Shown here: piece by piece, positions 59,418 to 62,845 of the stretch
Numbering within the stretch: position 1 is the stretch's first letter
Layout of the letters: each line of letters starts with the position of its first letter
Assembly (NCBI GenBank): GCA_903828695.1
Contig: CAIKNE010000062.1
Span: 1 to 62,845, forward strand
Length of the DNA stretch: 62,845 nt
Source: an uncultured Burkholderiales bacterium
GTDB lineage: Bacteria > Pseudomonadota > Gammaproteobacteria > Burkholderiales > Burkholderiaceae_C
Direction of reading: 5' to 3'
The notes under the pieces: generated by a model
The model's input: the letters and a program-made list of their open reading frames with translations, nothing else
Databases searched by the model: none
What the model was told of the DNA's origin: nothing
Position numbers and translations under genes: made by a program

Positions 59418-59834
59418 ATGTCATTAAGATATTCAAGACGCTATAAGGGTAAATTACCCATGGCTGATATGAATGTAGTGCCACTGGTTGATGTGATGTT
59501 GGTGCTGTTGGTGATATTCATAGTTACAGCGCCGTTACTGACGCATGCTGTGAAAATTGACTTGCCAAAAGCTTCATCTGCTGTAAACCTTACCAAGCCA
59601 GAGCATATTGAATTCGGCATAAGGGAGGGTGGAGATCTTTATTGGAACGGTGAGGCAGTAAGCTTACAAGAGTTGCCCGCACGTTTTGCAAGTGCAGCAT
59701 CTACACAGCCCCAACCAGAGGTTCATATCCGGGCAGACAAACACGCATACTACGAAAAAGTTGCACAAGTCATGGCTCTTGCGGCAAAGGCCGGAATAGT
59801 TAGGATCGGTTTTGTGTCGGAACCCAATCTATAA
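59418..59834 (+). CDS. exbD: Biopolymer transport protein ExbD
   Basis: ExbD is the proton-conducting subunit paired with ExbB. The 138-residue product has one membrane helix (about 22-43) with the essential aspartate Asp25 in VVPLVDVMLVLLVIFIVTAP. A periplasmic domain with VHIRADKHAYYEKVAQVMALAAKAG follows. Length and motif are standard. An overlapping ATG at 59414 is in another frame that closes after nine codons, so ATG 59418 is the start. Confidence 0.93.
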   Translation: MSLRYSRRYKGKLPMADMNVVPLVDVMLVLLVIFIVTAPLLTHAVKIDLPKASSAVNLTKPEHIEFGIREGGDLYWNGEAVSLQELPARFASAASTQPQPEVHIRADKHAYYEKVAQVMALAAKAGIVRIGFVSEPNL

Positions 59835-59861
59835 AATTTGATCGCTCATTTGTATTTCACA

Positions 59862-60323
59862 ATGAATAACAGTTTACTTGCACAAGAAACAGAGAATGGC
59901 TGGCAGTGGTTGATGAAAAGAAACTGCTCAATATCGCCTTACCAATTGGCTGGGATTTTTTTGGGGCTTGGAATAGTATCAATGGGGATTGGAATATTTT
60001 TTTATTTGCTGGGCGCGACTCTCATTCTCCCTTACTCTTTTCTTGAGATTACTGTATTGTTAATAGCATTTTTTTATAATGCCAGGCATGCCAATGATTT
60101 TGAAAAGTTGCTGGTTGAAAAAAATACGGTAACAGTCGTATCAAAATCTGGGAGCACTGAGAGTACCGTTCAGCTCAGTAGGTCATTCGTTCGCGTTGAA
60201 CTACCGTCAGAGTCAAAAGATCTCATCGTGATCTCACAGGGAAAAAAGCATGCTTATTTCGGGAGTCATGTGCATGCAAACCTTCGCGAAGCTTTAGGAC
60301 GTGAGATTGTGCTGAAGGTATAG
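59862..60323 (+). CDS. DUF2244 membrane protein
   Basis: A 153-residue protein matching DUF2244. The marks are WLMKRNCSISPYQLAGIFL, then two membrane helices (about 28-50 and 52-70), then a soluble part with VTVVSKSGSTESTVQLSRSFVRV and YFGSHVHANLREAL. The family is common in alpha- and betaproteobacteria, often near cytochrome oxidase or copper genes. Its function is unknown. ATG 59862 is chosen; a TTG at 59838 extends the frame by eight residues without a ribosome site. It lies 27 nt after exbD, so probably in the same operon. Confidence 0.75.
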   Translation: MNNSLLAQETENGWQWLMKRNCSISPYQLAGIFLGLGIVSMGIGIFFYLLGATLILPYSFLEITVLLIAFFYNARHANDFEKLLVEKNTVTVVSKSGSTESTVQLSRSFVRVELPSESKDLIVISQGKKHAYFGSHVHANLREALGREIVLKV

Positions 60324-60376
60324 TCTCAAAGACAAATCATTTAACCTAATATTTAATAATTGATAGGACGAAAAAT

Positions 60377-60856
60377 ATGAAATTGACTAAAAAAATCGTG
60401 AGCATTTGTCTACTCTTCACTGTGGTCTCTAGTGCATTCTCCCAAACAGCTGAAATAGGTAAGTTGTCTATTTCAGGTGCTTACTCCAGAGAAACAGTTG
60501 CGGGCCAGACGGTTGGCGCTGGATTTCTTAAAATAAAAAATACAGGAGCTGCAGATAGATTAATATCAGCTAGTGCATCAATCGGCGCCGAGGTTCAGCT
60601 TCATACGATGACAATGGAGAGCAATATTATGAAGATGTCTCAAATTGCTGCTATAGATATACCTGCTAACGGTTCTGTTGAGCTTACTCCTGGTGGTATG
60701 CATTTGATGATTATGGGTATCAAGAGCCCATTAAAAGCGGGAGATACAGTTAAGATTAAATTAAGATTTACTAATGCCGGTGAGGTTGAGGTTAATTTTC
60801 CAACTCAAAGTATTACGCCAGCGACAGCACACAATCATGACAATATGAAGATGTAG
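60377..60856 (+). CDS. PCu(A)C-family periplasmic copper chaperone
   Basis: A 159-residue exported protein. The signal peptide (about 1-23) ends in SSAFSQ. The copper motif fits the family pattern exactly: His76-X10-Met87-X21-His109-X-Met111, with segments LHTMTMESNIMKM and GGMHLMIMG. A His/Met-containing tail (HNHDNMKM) may add a second weak site. Such proteins deliver Cu(I) to the CuA/CuB sites of cytochrome c oxidase. AGGA precedes the ATG by about 9 nt. It follows a DUF2244 gene by 53 nt. Confidence 0.9.
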   Translation: MKLTKKIVSICLLFTVVSSAFSQTAEIGKLSISGAYSRETVAGQTVGAGFLKIKNTGAADRLISASASIGAEVQLHTMTMESNIMKMSQIAAIDIPANGSVELTPGGMHLMIMGIKSPLKAGDTVKIKLRFTNAGEVEVNFPTQSITPATAHNHDNMKM

Positions 60857-61034
60857 TCTTCGCATCTTATGAAAGCTGATCAATATTTAAAAATAGATTC
60901 AGGGCTTATTTTTTTTCTAGAGCTTCAGACCTACTTGATTGAAGGTCACTCAGTAAAAAAAACCATCATAGGTTACATCTAAAGCGTATATTTGAATGAG
61001 TGATTTTTGTATCAGATAGATTTGAAGCTGTCGA

Positions 61035-61235
61035 TTACGATTTGGAGATTTTGATTTTTAAGGCCTGTTGTTCATCACCAACTAGTCTAATCATTTCGGC
61101 GATTGCTTCATTACGATTTGCAAAATTTTGAATTAATTGATAGGCGGCTTTGTCTAAAGCCATTAGGTTCTCGTGAGAAATGATTTCAAACTTATTTTGA
61201 TGTTCGATAATGTAATAAGATTTTTGAAAATCCAT
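61035..61235 (-). CDS. Unknown 66-residue protein
   Basis: A small soluble protein with no family I recognise. The N-terminal third is beta-like (SYYIIEHQNKFEIISHENL) and the rest is helical and charged (DKAAYQLIQNFANRNEAIAEMI). It ends with a basic KIKISKS. No signal peptide or membrane segment is seen. AGAGGA lies about 9 nt before the ATG. It starts 30 nt after the DapA-like gene on the same strand, so both are likely one transcript. Confidence 0.6.
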   Translation of the reverse strand: MDFQKSYYIIEHQNKFEIISHENLMALDKAAYQLIQNFANRNEAIAEMIRLVGDEQQALKIKISKS

Positions 61236-61265
61236 AAAATCAATCCTCTGAGAGTAGGTGTTGAA

Positions 61266-62213
61266 TCATTCTTCGTTTGATTGCAGATCAAATTTTTTAA
61301 AATTTTTATCCAGTGCTTCATAAGAAGCGCGATCAAGCGGCGACAAAGGCGGGCGAGATCTTCTCCAGTCAGCATCTCTATAAATAAGAGAAAGTAAATA
61401 TTTATAAGAGGCAATAAACGGATGTTTGCCGACGAGCATCTGAAGATCGGCTGCTCGCGTATCTACGGTCGCTTTCTCTTTCATTCCCGGAATAAAGGTT
61501 GGCGTCGCATTGGATTGATCGTGAAGGAGTGAATTGATAACGCGGGGGATTAAATTGGCCATTAAGGAAATTGTTCCCGTCGAGCTCAAGCGTCTTAAAT
61601 CTGTTTCGTTACATGAATAGATCATTACTTTATCCACAAACGACAATCTTAAATCATCGCTAAGTGAGCTTTGTTCACTTTGATTCACTATGCCGTAGAT
61701 ATGTTGACCCCACCGGTCGACAATCGTAGACAAAGAGGCTTGTGGTATGTCTAGGTGGGTAGAGTTGGGTAGTAAGTGGATGTAGAGTTTGGTATTAGGA
61801 CTTTTGATATAGGAAGTTAAATAATCAAAGTAATGGATGAGGCCATCCGAGCTAACGGGCTTGTAGTAGAAGGGGGGGCTTAACAAAACACCGTGCAGCC
61901 CAAGTGACTCCGCTAAGTGAAGCAGACGCACTGAGTCTGGAACCGAGTTCGATGTAATCGACAGGATGATCGAATCGGGGGAAATGCCTGCTTTGATAAG
62001 TCCTGTTATCGTCTCAGATTTTTCTGTAAAACTAAACAAAGTACCTTCTCCCGCATGGCTAAAGAGTACAACTCCGTTCACACCTTTGAAGAAAAGGGTT
62101 CTAATGTGAGACTCCAAGCGTGGATGATCAATGGATAGATCTGACTTGACTGGGGTCAAGATATCTGGCCAAGTTCCAGTAAACCCTTGTTTTATAGAGA
62201 TGGTATTGGTCAT
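61266..62213 (-). CDS. DapA-family (dihydrodipicolinate synthase-like) protein lacking catalytic residues
   Basis: A 315-residue TIM-barrel protein related to DapA and N-acetylneuraminate lyase. The fold marks are WPDILTPVKSDLSIDHPRL, FFKGVNGVVLFSHAGEG, GLHGVLLSPPFYYKP and a matched C-terminal part. The residues that define the chemistry are gone. The Schiff-base lysine position (GIK in DapA) reads GIV at Val176. The catalytic tyrosine position aligns with His146. The GTTGE motif reads SHAGE. It is unlikely to be a standard pyruvate-dependent lyase. It could be a non-catalytic binding protein or use other chemistry. Confidence 0.7.
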   Translation of the reverse strand: MTNTISIKQGFTGTWPDILTPVKSDLSIDHPRLESHIRTLFFKGVNGVVLFSHAGEGTLFSFTEKSETITGLIKAGISPDSIILSITSNSVPDSVRLLHLAESLGLHGVLLSPPFYYKPVSSDGLIHYFDYLTSYIKSPNTKLYIHLLPNSTHLDIPQASLSTIVDRWGQHIYGIVNQSEQSSLSDDLRLSFVDKVMIYSCNETDLRRLSSTGTISLMANLIPRVINSLLHDQSNATPTFIPGMKEKATVDTRAADLQMLVGKHPFIASYKYLLSLIYRDADWRRSRPPLSPLDRASYEALDKNFKKFDLQSNEE

Positions 62214-62608
62214 ATGTGCAGTTTACCTGGGGAAGTGTCCGTCGGCGGATAAGCAAAGGAAGGTGTGCAAGTGCAAACGAGGAATAGCTAGACAAACGAC
62301 AAGAAAAGTAACTTAGAAAAGTTTCGTAATTATTATCTTAGCACTAATCTTAGGGGGCTAAGCGTTAATGTCATTTATGCGTTACCTTCATTTTGATTGA
62401 AAAATAGCTTCGTTGCCCAAAGGGATTGGATAGCAAAAGATTTTCAAAATAGGCAAATTATTTTTAGTTCTTTTTAAATGTGATTTTTATCAAGTAAAGT
62501 ACAAACTGTCTGAATTGATATCTAGATTTACCGACACATGTTAGCTATTTTGGTGGCAAAGTAGTTAAATGCATTCAACCGATTTGGTTTAAACGAGGAG
62601 GCAATCGA
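62214..62608. other. Intergenic region before the outer-membrane gene
   Basis: About 395 AT-rich nucleotides between the divergent DapA-like gene and the outer-membrane protein gene. No ORF, hairpin with a T-run or clear promoter was identified. The strong ribosome site AGGAGG at 62596-62601 belongs to the next gene. Confidence 0.5.
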
Positions 62609-62845
62609 ATGCATACATATTTAAAACTCATTATTAATTTAACTCTTATTGGACTAGGTGCAAGTGCATATGGCCAGCAAGCCACCAAAAATCTGTATCT
62701 CGGAGCAAGTTTAGGATACTCAAAACTATCCGATCAAACCGCAACAGTGAATTCTCAACTTGTTAATGCGGTAGGCGGCACTGCACAATCTTCTCAGAAC
62801 TCTGGCGCCGCAGCGTATAGGGTGTTTGGTGGCGTCAATCTAAAC
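62609..62845 (+). CDS. Outer-membrane beta-barrel protein, N-terminal part (partial)
   Basis: The window ends inside this gene; 79 codons are present. A strong AGGAGG lies 7 nt before the ATG. A signal peptide (about 1-22, ending ASAYG) precedes QQATKNLYLGASLGYSKLS, a first transmembrane beta strand typical of small OmpA-like or opacity porins. YRVFGGVNLN at the end has the same alternating pattern. Downstream domains cannot be seen, so whether it has a peptidoglycan-binding OmpA domain is unknown. Confidence 0.65.
   Translation, partial: MHTYLKLIINLTLIGLGASAYGQQATKNLYLGASLGYSKLSDQTATVNSQLVNAVGGTAQSSQNSGAAAYRVFGGVNLN

Noticed and set aside
60908-60965. Hairpin GACCT/AGGTC near a run of A residues as a terminator after the copper chaperone
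   Set aside because: The stem is only 5 bp and no T-run follows it on either strand.

Overview
The window is a continuous stretch of a bacterial chromosome with almost all of its length coding. It looks like a betaproteobacterium of the order Burkholderiales, probably close to Comamonadaceae. The reasons are the order tuf, tRNA-Trp, secE, nusG, rplKAJL, rpoBC; the block rsmB, DUF4390, ntrY, ntrX-like; the argB-slmA pair; an NDUFA9-like gene next to cca; and an HrcA/CIRCE-controlled groESL operon. Base composition by eye is near 50% GC, lower than most cultured Comamonadaceae, so the family placement is tentative. No insertion sequence, prophage, integrase, CRISPR array or rRNA gene was seen.

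Layout. 1-12.6 kb is the translation and transcription core: the EF-Tu C-terminus, tRNA-Trp, SecE, NusG, four ribosomal proteins and RNA polymerase beta and beta'. The rplA-rplJ, rplL-rpoB and rpoB-rpoC gaps hold notable RNA hairpins. 12.7-18.3 kb carries a LemA-like protein, RsmB, a DUF4390 protein and an NtrY-type kinase with a short NtrX-like regulator that has no AAA+ domain. 18.4-24.2 kb is mixed: a membrane protein, an amidase, CoaX, an M20 amidohydrolase, a TetR regulator and a phasin (a hint of polyhydroxyalkanoate storage). 24.4-28.6 kb has an RfaH-like/UppS pair, an NYN-domain protein, ArgB and SlmA. 28.6-34.3 kb is a divergent set of five enzymes that together look like a non-phosphorylating sugar-acid pathway: UxaA-family dehydratase, LDH2-family oxidoreductase, two SDRs and an FAH-family hydrolase.

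34.4-38.4 kb is a minus-strand operon folM, folB, folB/folX-like, ttcA, divergent from a MidA/NDUFAF7-like methyltransferase and a DUF2905 protein. 38.5-48.0 kb is a complete tripartite RND efflux operon of MdtABC type with its own outer-membrane lipoprotein. 48.0-55.3 kb has zwf, NDUFA9-like and cca on the minus strand, divergent from tal, pgi and a HAD phosphatase on the plus strand. This is a hexose-phosphate/pentose-phosphate block around a shared regulatory gap. 55.4-57.6 kb is groES-groEL with CIRCE, a promoter and two 3' hairpins. 57.8-60.9 kb is a TonB-ExbB-ExbD cluster with a DUF2244 protein and a PCu(A)C copper chaperone, preceded by a possible 35-codon leader ORF. The window closes with a DapA-family protein that has lost the family's catalytic residues, a 66-residue unknown protein, and the start of an outer-membrane beta-barrel protein.

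Most of the window is housekeeping. The parts that best reward a second look are the DapA-like protein and its small partner, the sugar-acid cluster, the folM/double folB operon, the RfaH-UppS pair, the regulatory gap between zwf and tal, and the hairpin arrays inside the rpl-rpo operon. I did not find clear evidence of a wholly new biological system.
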